Shown in pieces: positions 17,048 to 24,920 of a stretch of DNA of 64,000 bases. The DNA lies in NCBI GenBank assembly GCA_018267575.1, contig JAFDYF010000083.1, positions 1 to 64,000 on the forward strand. The letters are read 5' to 3'. The translations under genes and the position numbers were made by a program. The notes under the pieces were generated by a model. That model worked only from the letters and a program-made list of their open reading frames with translations. It was not told where the DNA came from and did no database searches. Numbering within the stretch: the first letter of the stretch is position 1; every line of letters begins with the position of its first letter. Origin of the DNA: Bacteroidota bacterium. Lineage in GTDB: Bacteria; Bacteroidota; Bacteroidia; Chitinophagales; Chitinophagaceae.

Positions 17048-17887
17048 ATGGAAACTTCTGAACAAGATATCAAAGAAATGGTGAGGCAAAAATATGCCGA
17101 GATTGCCTTACAGGATAAAGAAACCAACCAAGCATCCTGCTGTGGTTCCGGTTGCTGCTCGGATGAAGTGTATAATATCATGAGCGACGATTATTCTTCG
17201 ATGAAAGGGTATAACCCAGATGCGGACCTTGGTCTTGGCTGCGGGCTTCCCACACAGTTTGCAAAAATAAAAAAAGGAGATATTGTTGTTGATCTTGGCT
17301 CGGGAGCAGGCAATGATTGCTTTATTGCAAGATCTGAAACCGGTGAGACAGGAAAAGTAATCGGTATCGATTTTACACCTGCCATGATCGAAAAGGCAAG
17401 GGCTAACGCCGAAAAGCTGGGTTTTCACAATGTGGAATTCAGACAAGGTGATATTGAAAAGATGCCAATGACATCAAACATCGCTGATGTAGTGGTGAGC
17501 AATTGTGTGCTGAACCTAGTGCCAAATAAAGATGGCGTGTTCAAAGAAATTTTCAGAGTACTAAAGCCTGGTGGTCATTTTAGCATTTCCGATGTGGTGT
17601 TGATTGGTGACCTTCCCGAAGGAATTCGCAAGACCGCTGAGATGTATTCAGGTTGCGTGTCTGGTGCCATACAAAAACAGACCTATATGGAATTGGTAGA
17701 AATCAATGGGTTCAATAATATCAAAATCCAAAAGGAAAAGACCATTGTAATACCTGACGATATTTTAGCCAACTATCTGCCACAGGAAGAAATCGATTTG
17801 TTCAAACAGTCTGGTGCTGGCATTTTCAGCATTACTGTTTTTGCAGAAAAACCTGTAGAAGCATGCTGTGCCCCGGGATGCTGCTAA
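17048..17887 (+). CDS. arsM: Arsenite S-adenosylmethionine methyltransferase
   Basis: ArsM methylates As(III) to methylated, partly volatile forms using SAM. The 279-aa protein has the Rossmann SAM motif VDLGSGAGNDC (81-91) and acidic GIDFTPAMIEKA. The cysteines expected to bind As(III) are present: C65 (GLGCGLP), C153 (SNCVLN) and C203 (SGCVSG). Extra Cys clusters occur near the N-terminus (SCCGSGCC, 30-37) and at the C-terminus (ACCAPGCC), possibly for metal capture. It lies between arsC and acr3. Confidence 0.92.
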   Translation: METSEQDIKEMVRQKYAEIALQDKETNQASCCGSGCCSDEVYNIMSDDYSSMKGYNPDADLGLGCGLPTQFAKIKKGDIVVDLGSGAGNDCFIARSETGETGKVIGIDFTPAMIEKARANAEKLGFHNVEFRQGDIEKMPMTSNIADVVVSNCVLNLVPNKDGVFKEIFRVLKPGGHFSISDVVLIGDLPEGIRKTAEMYSGCVSGAIQKQTYMELVEINGFNNIKIQKEKTIVIPDDILANYLPQEEIDLFKQSGAGIFSITVFAEKPVEACCAPGCC

Positions 17888-17919
17888 AACTAATAAAATC
17901 AGCGTAGAAAATATCAGTA

Positions 17920-18996
17920 ATGAGTTTACCCAATTTTGCTCCAGTGAGTGAAAGAAAAAAATTGAGCTTCCTTGACCAATATTTGACCCTCTGGATATTT
18001 TTGGCCATGATTATTGGGGTTGCCGTTGGATATTTTATCCCGGCATCCTCCGGCTTCATCAATTCGTTTTCTAGCGGAGCCACCAATATTCCATTAGCCA
18101 TCGGTCTAATCCTAATGATGTACCCACCACTTGCAAAAGTGCGTTATGAAAAATTGGGCGAGCTGTTCAAAAACACAAAAATCTTGGGAGCTTCTCTTTT
18201 TCTGAATTGGATTGTCGGCCCATTGCTGATGTTTTTTCTTGCCATCATTTTTTTAAGGGATTATCCCGAATACCTGATTGGGCTGATTTTAATCGGGCTT
18301 GCCAGATGTATTGCGATGGTGATTGTATGGAACGAACTAGCCGACGGCAACAGGGAATATGCCGCTGGTTTGGTGGCTTTAAATAGTATTTTTCAGGTAT
18401 TGTTCTTCAGCATTTACGCTTATATATTCATCACTGTTTTGCTGCCAGTGTTTGGCTTTAAGGGCTCCATCATCAACATCACCATGGCGCAAATAGCAAA
18501 GACGGTTGCCATTTATTTAGGGATACCTTTTGCAGCAGGGATCATCAGCCGTTACTCATTGATAAAACTAAAAGGGGAAGATTGGTTTCAAAATAAGTTT
18601 GTTCCGATTATTTCGCCAATTACCCTTATTGCATTATTATTTACCATTGTGGTGATGTTTAGCTTAAAGGGAAAACTGATAGTGCAGATACCCTTTGACG
18701 TTATCCGTATCGCTATTCCACTGGTTATTTATTTTTCCGTAATGTTTCTCGTTAGTTTTTTTATTGGCAGGTTAATGGGCGCAGATTATTCCAAAAATGC
18801 ATCCATCGCTTTCACAGCCACTGGGAATAATTTCGAGCTGGCAATAGCAGTTGCTATTGCAGTGTTTGGTATTAATAGCGGCGAAGCTTTTGCAGGCGTT
18901 GTCGGACCTTTGGTGGAAGTACCCGCCTTAATCGGTTTGGTGAACGTCGCTTTTTGGCTAAGGAAGAAATATTATTTAAGTCCTGCGATTATTTAA
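17920..18996 (+). CDS. acr3: ACR3-family arsenite efflux transporter
   Basis: ACR3 exports As(OH)3 as an anion by proton antiport. The 358-aa protein has about ten membrane helices and the family motifs IGLARCIAMVIVWNELA, with the conserved Cys near mid-protein, and SIAFTATGNNFELAIAVAIAVFG. Length is normal. The start MSLPNFAPVSERKKLSF fits. Its TAA stop overlaps the ATG of the next gene (TAATG at 18994-18998), so the two were built for coupled translation. Confidence 0.93.
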   Translation: MSLPNFAPVSERKKLSFLDQYLTLWIFLAMIIGVAVGYFIPASSGFINSFSSGATNIPLAIGLILMMYPPLAKVRYEKLGELFKNTKILGASLFLNWIVGPLLMFFLAIIFLRDYPEYLIGLILIGLARCIAMVIVWNELADGNREYAAGLVALNSIFQVLFFSIYAYIFITVLLPVFGFKGSIINITMAQIAKTVAIYLGIPFAAGIISRYSLIKLKGEDWFQNKFVPIISPITLIALLFTIVVMFSLKGKLIVQIPFDVIRIAIPLVIYFSVMFLVSFFIGRLMGADYSKNASIAFTATGNNFELAIAVAIAVFGINSGEAFAGVVGPLVEVPALIGLVNVAFWLRKKYYLSPAII

Positions 18997-19727
18997 TGAT
19001 ACTTTATATGAAAATTGCACTTTTCTCTGATATACACGCCAACCTTCCCGTACTGGAAGCTTTTTTCGAAGACGTAGACAAGAAAAAACCAGACTCCATT
19101 TATTGCCTGGGCGACCTGGTTGGTTATAATATTTGGCCAAACCAAGTAACCCATGAGATCATCAAAAGGCGTATCCCAACCATTGCTGGAAACTATGATT
19201 TTGGCATTGGTAGAATGAGCAATGAATGTGGCTGTGCCTACAAAACGGATATGGAAAAGGATATGGGCAAGATTTCCATTGGGTTTACAAATTCCATTAT
19301 GCAGGATGAAGAAAGAAATTATTTGAGAACATTGCCCACACATATCAAACTCGAATTTCAATTGAACGAAGACAAGCTGAACCTGCTTTTGGTGCATGGC
19401 AGCCCAAGGAAAATAAACGAATACCTTTTTGAGGACAGGGACGAAAAAAACTTGCTAAGGATAATGGAACAAGCATAGGCAGACATCATGTGTTTTGGGC
19501 ATACACATAAACCCTATCGACGTATTTTACATTCAAGCCTAGAGGGGAAAGACCATTTTCGCCACGCCATCAATATCGGTTCAGTAGGTAAACCCAAGGT
19601 TAAAGACCCAAGGGGTTGTTATGTGATGTTGTCTATCAATGAAAATTCGAGTGTTGCCAATAAGGAAACTATACAGGTCGAGTTCATCTGTTTTGAATAT
19701 GACCTTGAAAAAGCAGCAAAAGGATAG
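18996..19727 (+). pseudogene. Metallophosphoesterase interrupted by an in-frame TAG
   Basis: Two pieces lie in the same frame. The first (ATG 18996 or 19008) has the calcineurin-type motifs FSDIHAN, LGDLVGYN, GNYDFG and VHGSPR, and ends at TAG 19476-19478. Reading continues in frame to 19727 with the last metal-binding motif CFGHTHKPY and INIGSVGKP. A single base change (AAG to TAG, for example) would explain the split. Piece one lacks the GHTH ligand, so it should be inactive unless the stop is read through. The intact version would be about 243 aa. The ACR3 stop overlaps its start, placing it in the ars operon. Its substrate is unknown. Confidence 0.8.
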
Positions 19728-19812
19728 AAGATAGCCCCTTGCCAAATGAATTTGCAGAAATGTTGAGAAGAGGGTTCTAATCGTTTATTTATGAAAACTT
19801 TGCCAAAAAATG

Positions 19813-19840
19813 AAAAAGCCTTGATTACTCAAGGCTTTTT
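19813..19840 (-). terminator. Rho-independent terminator after tRNA-Pro
   Basis: A perfect 12-bp inverted repeat (AAAAAGCCTTGA, TTAC loop, complement) lies directly after the tRNA-Pro 3' end. The stem itself ends in TTTTT on the minus strand. It could also serve the upstream plus-strand ars transcript. Confidence 0.8.
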
Positions 19841-19841
19841 G

Positions 19842-19916
19842 TCGGGGCGGCAGGATTCGAACCTGCGACCTCCTGCTCCCAAAGCAGGCGCGATAACCGG
19901 GCTACGCTACGCCCCG
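19842..19916 (-). tRNA. tRNA-Pro (anticodon TGG)
   Basis: The minus-strand sequence folds into a full cloverleaf: acceptor CGGGGCG/CGCCCCG, discriminator A, anticodon stem CTGCT... with loop TTTGGGA (anticodon TGG), and T-loop TTCGAAT. The 3' CCA is not encoded. A strong terminator follows. Confidence 0.95.
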
Positions 19917-20076
19917 CGGGCGGCGAAGGTAAACAAGTAAATGTAAACAACAAAATCAACCAGTAATATTTAATGGAGAAAAGTTAAACTGATACCGCCG
20001 TTAATATTAAAACAAAACATTCCCATTTCTATAAATGGCGTATTGTGTAGATAATCAAGGGTTGGCCTTATCAGCA

Positions 20077-20997
20077 TCAAATCTCCGACAACCTAAAAAT
20101 TTCTTTGCTACGAATCCCTCTCTCCGTTTGTTGAAGGCTGCAACATTCGTTCTTTGGGTCATGTTCGAAAAAAAGGATATAATCTTGGGCAAGTGCCTCT
20201 TCCAAAAATGTTTTTTTTTCATTCAATGAGGTCAAAGGGAACATATCATAGGCCATCACATAAGGGATGGGGATATGACCTATTGAAGGAAGCAGGTCGG
20301 CCATAAAAACAATCGTTTTCCCTTTATAAGAAATTTGGGGAAGCATCATGGCATTGGTATGACCATTCACGAAGCGGATGGAGAGGTCATTGATGATGTT
20401 CGATAGCAGATGGGCGATGGCGGTTGGCCGTTCGGCATTAATTGGGGTAATTTGTTTTTCATTCATCGGCCATTGTTCATCGGCCATCACTTGCCCATCA
20501 ATCATTTTCAATCGCCCGCTTTCTTTGATCGGCAAAATATTTTCCCTTAAAAAAGAAGCTTTCTCTCTGTCGTTGGGTTCGGTGGCCCATTTCCAATGAT
20601 CTGTATTGCTCCAATAATTGGCATTCTTAAAAGCGGGGATCAGTTTTTCGCCATTCCGCATAATGCTGGCGCCACAATGGTCAAAATGAAGATGCGTTAA
20701 AAATACATCCGTGATATCATCCCGATGAAAACCATGTTTCGCCAAGGATTTATCCAAACTGTCATCGCCATGTAAATAATAATGCCCCATAAACTTGGCA
20801 TCCTGTTTATCACCAATCCCATTATCGATCAATATCAGCTTTTTTCCATCCTCGATCAACAAACAGCGCATGGCCCAATCACAAAGATTATTTTCATCGG
20901 CTGGATTCAGTTTGTTCCATATGGTTTTGGGCACCACACCAAACATCGCCCCCCCATCCAATTTAAAAAAGCCCGTTTCTATGGTATATAATTTCAT
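20077..20997 (-). CDS. MBL-fold metallo-hydrolase
   Basis: A zinc-dependent hydrolase of the metallo-beta-lactamase superfamily, probably acting on a cytoplasmic ester or lactone; the substrate cannot be told. The 306-aa protein has HLHFDH (residues 102-107), NGHT (H213), the ADLLPS metal aspartate (D234) and EHD near 278-280. Residues about 167-197 are encoded by 7-nt-periodic DNA and look like an insertion between the GRLKMIDG and LSIRFVNGHT segments. Its ATG overlaps the stop of the upstream MFS gene (ATGA), so the two are coupled. The whole gene runs toward tRNA-Pro. Confidence 0.88.
   Translation of the reverse strand: MKLYTIETGFFKLDGGAMFGVVPKTIWNKLNPADENNLCDWAMRCLLIEDGKKLILIDNGIGDKQDAKFMGHYYLHGDDSLDKSLAKHGFHRDDITDVFLTHLHFDHCGASIMRNGEKLIPAFKNANYWSNTDHWKWATEPNDREKASFLRENILPIKESGRLKMIDGQVMADEQWPMNEKQITPINAERPTAIAHLLSNIINDLSIRFVNGHTNAMMLPQISYKGKTIVFMADLLPSIGHIPIPYVMAYDMFPLTSLNEKKTFLEEALAQDYILFFEHDPKNECCSLQQTERGIRSKEIFRLSEI
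20409..20499. repeat. Heptad-periodic palindromic block inside the MBL gene
   Basis: Two groups of phased 7-nt units: GATGGGC, GATGGCG and GTTGGCC near one end, and CATCGGC, CATTGTT, CATCGGC and CATCACT near the other. The outer words GATGGGC and GCCCATC form an inverted repeat bounding 91 bp. The words match the 72-bp element pair at 35037 and 35356 (GATGGCC, TCGGCCA). The block is in frame and encodes about 30 residues. Confidence 0.5.
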
Positions 20998-22274
20998 ACA
21001 AACTTGATTTTATTTTTCATCCGCACAAACATCAACAGCACAAAACCAATAATAAAATAGACCATCAGCGTAAGCACGGAATTTCTCATACCGTGTGAAA
21101 TTTCCGAAACAAAACCGAAGGACAAAGTTCCGATTACGGTACCAATTTTATCGCAAACATCATAAAAACTAAAATAAGAAGCCGTATCGGTGGTTTCTGG
21201 CAACAGTTTAGAATAGGTTGACCTCGACATAGACTGAATGCCTCCCATGACCAGCCCCACACATAAAGCCAGTATATAAAATTGGTTTGCAGTTTTAGTA
21301 TAATAGGCAAAAATACAAATGCCCACCCATCCCAAAATAGCAACAGCCAAAGTGAAAATATTGTTTGTTTTTTTTGAAAGAATGGAAAAAAGATAAGCGC
21401 CAAATATAGCCACCAGTTGGATGAGCAGGATGGTTACAATCAATTGAGTCGATTTCATTTTGATCTCATCAGCCGCATAATAAGTAGCCATATACATCAC
21501 CGTTTGCACGCCCATATTATAAAAGAAAAAACTGAGCAGGTATTTTTTTAGCAATGGATAATTTTTTAATTGGTTCCATACTTTTTTCAGTTCATAAAAG
21601 CCATTCACGAACACATCATGCTCGGGGTGTTGTTCTGAGGCTTTTGATGGGGGCAATACATTAAAAGTTACCTGAGCAAAACCTGCCCACCAGAGTCCAA
21701 CAGAAAGAAATGAAAACCGGGCAGGCCAGGAGCCCCATCCAAGATGGAGCGTGTCATTCAAGGTAATCACCAATAGGCAGAGCACCATCAATATCACGCT
21801 CCCAATATAGCCAAGCGCATATCCTTTTGCACTTACCCTATCCTGATCCTCTTCTGCCGCAATCTCGGGCAGATAAGCGTTATAGAATACGATACTGCCA
21901 CAATAACCAACCGTGGCCAGCATCGATAAAAAAAGCCCAAGACCAATATTTTCTTTGGTAAAAAAAATCATCAGAAAACAAGCAATCGAACCTAAGTAGC
22001 AGAAGAATTTCATAAAGGATTTCTTGTTGCCTTTGTAATCAGCGATCGAAGAGAGTATTGGCGACAAGATGGCAATGATCAGGAATGAAAGTGAAATCGT
22101 GTAGGAAGCAAGTGCATCCTTACCGTACATCCGCCCAAATAAACTTACTTGATCGGGCGCAATTGCAGAATAATAAGCTGGGAATATGGTGGAAGTGATA
22201 ACCAGGCTATACGTACTATTGGCCCAATCGTACATGGCCCAGCCGTTGATTACTTTTTTGGCAGCAGTTTGCAT
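20994..22274 (-). CDS. UMF1/Atg22-type MFS transporter
   Basis: A 426-aa major facilitator with about twelve membrane helices. The N-terminal signature NGWAMYDWANSTYSLVITST is typical of the UMF1 (Atg22-related) family, some members of which are thought to export amino acids. Other features are the loop-2-like DYKGNKKS and a charged central loop between helices 6 and 7 (SKASEQHPEHD). The substrate is not known. The MBL gene downstream overlaps by 4 nt, suggesting a functional pair. Confidence 0.9.
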   Translation of the reverse strand: MQTAAKKVINGWAMYDWANSTYSLVITSTIFPAYYSAIAPDQVSLFGRMYGKDALASYTISLSFLIIAILSPILSSIADYKGNKKSFMKFFCYLGSIACFLMIFFTKENIGLGLFLSMLATVGYCGSIVFYNAYLPEIAAEEDQDRVSAKGYALGYIGSVILMVLCLLVITLNDTLHLGWGSWPARFSFLSVGLWWAGFAQVTFNVLPPSKASEQHPEHDVFVNGFYELKKVWNQLKNYPLLKKYLLSFFFYNMGVQTVMYMATYYAADEIKMKSTQLIVTILLIQLVAIFGAYLFSILSKKTNNIFTLAVAILGWVGICIFAYYTKTANQFYILALCVGLVMGGIQSMSRSTYSKLLPETTDTASYFSFYDVCDKIGTVIGTLSFGFVSEISHGMRNSVLTLMVYFIIGFVLLMFVRMKNKIKFV

Positions 22275-22395
22275 TTTCTAAAATTAAGGATTGGTCATGA
22301 AAGTGGGGGGTTGTCAACCAAATAAAGACGAAGAAGTTTTAAAACATGCGCTCTCCCAATTATGACGACTGGGATGAAGAGCCTCTGCCTTTCGC

Positions 22396-23193
22396 TTATT
22401 GAATAATTCCCTTCCAAATCAAAAAGAATAGCACAAGGCTGGCGATGATGCGGTAATAACCAAATAACTTGAATCCATGTTTTTGTAAAAAACCAATAAA
22501 GAATTTAATGGCGATAATTGCAACCACAAAGGCCACTATATTTCCCAATAGCAATGCATGAATATTACTGTGGTTCTTGAGTATTTCTGGGTTTTCCTTA
22601 AAAGCCTTAAAAAGTTTATAGCCAGTAGCCGCAAGCATGGTTGGCACTGCCAGAAAAAAAGAAAACTCAGCAGCAACCCTACGGGTAAGCTTTTGTTGCA
22701 TCGCCCCAATGATCGATGCTGCACTTCGGCTGGTGCCGGGAATCATGGCCAAGCACTGCCACACACCAATTATGAAAGAGTTTTTATTGGAAATTTCGCT
22801 TTCACTGTCAATCTTCTGATTCTTGAAAAAATCGTCCACAAAGAGCAATATTACGCCTCCCACAAACATGGTAATGGCTACCGTGAGTGGACTTTCCAAC
22901 AATTGATCGATTTTTTTAGAGAACAAAAGCCCAAGTATCACGGCAGGCACCACCCCTATCATCAGTTTAAAATAAAACTGTACTCTGCTGAAATCGAAGA
23001 ACTTTTTCCAATACAATACCACCACTGAAATGATGGCACCCAATTGCACCGCAATCTCAAAAAGTTTGGTGAATTCATCCTTTTCAATATGCATGAAGCT
23101 GCTTGCAATAATCAAATGTCCCGTGGAAGAAATCGGAAGAAATTCCGTAAGTCCTTCTACAATGCCTAAGATGATGGTTTCAATGGAGTTCAT
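22396..23193 (-). CDS. uppP: Undecaprenyl-diphosphatase UppP (BacA)
   Basis: UppP recycles undecaprenyl pyrophosphate to the monophosphate, the lipid carrier for peptidoglycan and other envelope polymers, at the outer face of the inner membrane. The 265-aa protein has about eight membrane helices and both signature motifs: EGLTEFLPISSTGHL (about 13-27) and the catalytic PGTSRSAASI in the middle. Length is standard. The gene follows DUF3098 and ftsX on the same strand, but a terminator lies upstream (23336-23361), so it probably has its own promoter. Confidence 0.95.
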   Translation of the reverse strand: MNSIETIILGIVEGLTEFLPISSTGHLIIASSFMHIEKDEFTKLFEIAVQLGAIISVVVLYWKKFFDFSRVQFYFKLMIGVVPAVILGLLFSKKIDQLLESPLTVAITMFVGGVILLFVDDFFKNQKIDSESEISNKNSFIIGVWQCLAMIPGTSRSAASIIGAMQQKLTRRVAAEFSFFLAVPTMLAATGYKLFKAFKENPEILKNHSNIHALLLGNIVAFVVAIIAIKFFIGFLQKHGFKLFGYYRIIASLVLFFLIWKGIIQ

Positions 23194-23335
23194 GCTGCTG
23201 ATAAGTTAAAGAGGTAAAAGTAAAAGAAAGTTTGTAGATTAAGGATAAACTTAACATGAAGTTTTGTAGTTGATAATCGGATTTCAGGACAAAAAAAATC
23301 AACTACCAATCTATGGCCTCAAATGCCTGCTTAAT

Positions 23336-23361
23336 AAAAAAGGCGACCTTAATGGTCGCCT
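23336..23361 (-). terminator. Rho-independent terminator after the DUF3098 gene
   Basis: A perfect 8-bp stem (AGGCGACC/GGTCGCCT, 5-nt loop) is followed by TTTTTT on the minus strand, 22 nt after the DUF3098 stop. It probably ends the ftsX-DUF3098 transcript. Confidence 0.85.
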
Positions 23362-23383
23362 CTATAAATTATAATTAAAAAGT

Positions 23384-23668
23384 TTATGCTTGTGTATCCG
23401 TGTCTTTTGATTTTTTGAAGATGGCATAAATCTCAACAGCCAATCCCAGCAACATCAGTATGGGGGCAAGGGTAATACGCCTAAAGCTGTATACTTCGTT
23501 TGCGTTGAACACATTCGGATCGGGGCTTTTGCCTCCTGCCATCAATATCAGTCCCAAAGCAACCAGTACAATACCCACCAACATCCAGATATAGTTCTCT
23601 TTGCCAAACAAGGGTGCTGTTTGATAGGACAATTTAGCTACTTTGTTCTTTTTGGTCGTTTCTGCCAT
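23384..23668 (-). CDS. DUF3098 family membrane protein
   Basis: A 94-aa protein with two membrane helices (about residues 27-45 and 66-84) and short basic ends. The sequence around PLFGKENYIWMLVGIVLVALGLILMAGG fits DUF3098, a family found in Bacteroidota and often next to ftsX and uppP, as here. Function is unknown; the context suggests the divisome or envelope. It ends at a strong terminator. Confidence 0.85.
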   Translation of the reverse strand: MAETTKKNKVAKLSYQTAPLFGKENYIWMLVGIVLVALGLILMAGGKSPDPNVFNANEVYSFRRITLAPILMLLGLAVEIYAIFKKSKDTDTQA

Positions 23669-23789
23669 GGTTCAAAAATTGAAGCTGCAATATAGTAAAA
23701 AGTCGGAAAGTCGGGGGTTCAAAAGAAATACTTTACATTTTTTAACGAATCGAAAACGATGAGCCTGCTTTTTTCCAGTTCATTTCTTA

Positions 23790-24671
23790 TCAATACAAAT
23801 CATCGAGTTTCATTTTCAGGTATTTGATCACGCTACGGTGGGTACTGAGCAACGAGATGCCAATCCCCAGCAATATAATACCAAAGAAAAGAAGCGAGAG
23901 CAAGGGATAGTCGCGGAGTGCCCGAATTTCAGGAAGCCATTTTTCAGAAACGATAATCACGCCAACCACACCGCCCACAGCTATCAGACCACTGAGAAGC
24001 CCATTGAGCAAGGCCCGCACATCCATGGGCTTGGCAATAAACCATCGGGTTGCCCCCACCATTTGCATGGTCTTTATAAGAAACCGGTTGCTGAACATGG
24101 CCAGCCGAATGGTATTATCGATCAGGATGATCACCAGCACGGATATCACAATAGCCACCACTAGTAGTATGAGACTGATTTTGCTGATGATATTATTTAG
24201 GTTGGTAACCAAGGATTGATTGTACTGCACATCGCTCACTGCAATATTTTGTGTGAGGTCATTCTGTATCTTGTTCAAAGAGTCTGTCGTGGCGTACTGT
24301 GATTTTATCTTGAAATTGACACTCGCGGGCAAAGGGTTTTTATCGAGCACAGCACCCCAATCCTTGTTGCCATCAGCCAGATATTTTTGCTTGGCCAGAT
24401 CCTTGGAAACATATTCGTAAGATTTAGTGTAGGGCTGTGATGCGATATAAGACACCAAAGCCAGACTATCTTTGGAAGAAACACTCTCCCGAACGTATAC
24501 CCGTACTTCCACATTTTCTTTGAAATATTCACCAAGCTTGTTTGCATTGATTACAAACCAGCCCATTACACCTAGCAAGAACAACACCACCGATACGCCA
24601 ATAATGGACATCAGATAGGAAGGGGTGGAACGTTTCGCATAACCTTTTCCTAATTGAACCATGATAAACAA
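23790..24671 (-). CDS. ftsX: Cell division protein FtsX
   Basis: FtsX is the membrane half of FtsEX, which couples the divisome to periplasmic peptidoglycan hydrolases. The 293-aa protein has one N-terminal helix (about 20-42), a periplasmic domain (about 45-165) with VEVRVYVRE, and three C-terminal helices. The conserved loop MQMVGATRWFIAKP is present. The start may be ATG 24671 or 24662 (MVQLGKGY); the second fits the family better, but the gain is only three residues. ftsE is not in the window, which is common in this phylum. DUF3098 follows 121 nt downstream. Confidence 0.9.
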   Translation of the reverse strand: MFIMVQLGKGYAKRSTPSYLMSIIGVSVVLFLLGVMGWFVINANKLGEYFKENVEVRVYVRESVSSKDSLALVSYIASQPYTKSYEYVSKDLAKQKYLADGNKDWGAVLDKNPLPASVNFKIKSQYATTDSLNKIQNDLTQNIAVSDVQYNQSLVTNLNNIISKISLILLVVAIVISVLVIILIDNTIRLAMFSNRFLIKTMQMVGATRWFIAKPMDVRALLNGLLSGLIAVGGVVGVIIVSEKWLPEIRALRDYPLLSLLFFGIILLGIGISLLSTHRSVIKYLKMKLDDLY

Positions 24672-24702
24672 ATTTTTCTGGGTTATAGACCTTCAAGATG
24701 CG

Positions 24703-24710
24703 CAAAAATA
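24703..24710 (-). promoter_or_regulatory. -7 element for ftsX
   Basis: On the minus strand this reads TATTTTTG, a perfect TAnnTTTG, about 32-40 nt upstream of the ftsX start. A -33 TTTG at normal spacing is not evident. Confidence 0.45.
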
Positions 24711-24920
24711 ACGGATTTAGAGGCATAAACCGTATTTTTGTTGCCTCCAAAACGGAGCATCGACCTTCTTATTTTGAAATGATAAGGCTTTAACTTTTTA
24801 CTAGGACTTTACAATCATTTGCTTGATTGCCAAAAATAAATCTGGTTGGCCTACAAGGTTGGCAAAACTTAGTTTGAGCAAATGCAGAAGGTGGGTTATA
24901 TAATCGCACATAAAATCATT

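Noticed and set aside
22346..22402. An 18-codon plus-strand ORF (starting MRSPNYDDWDEE) between the MFS and uppP genes
   Set aside because: It is too short to judge, overlaps the convergent uppP end, and has no promoter or homology that I can recognise.
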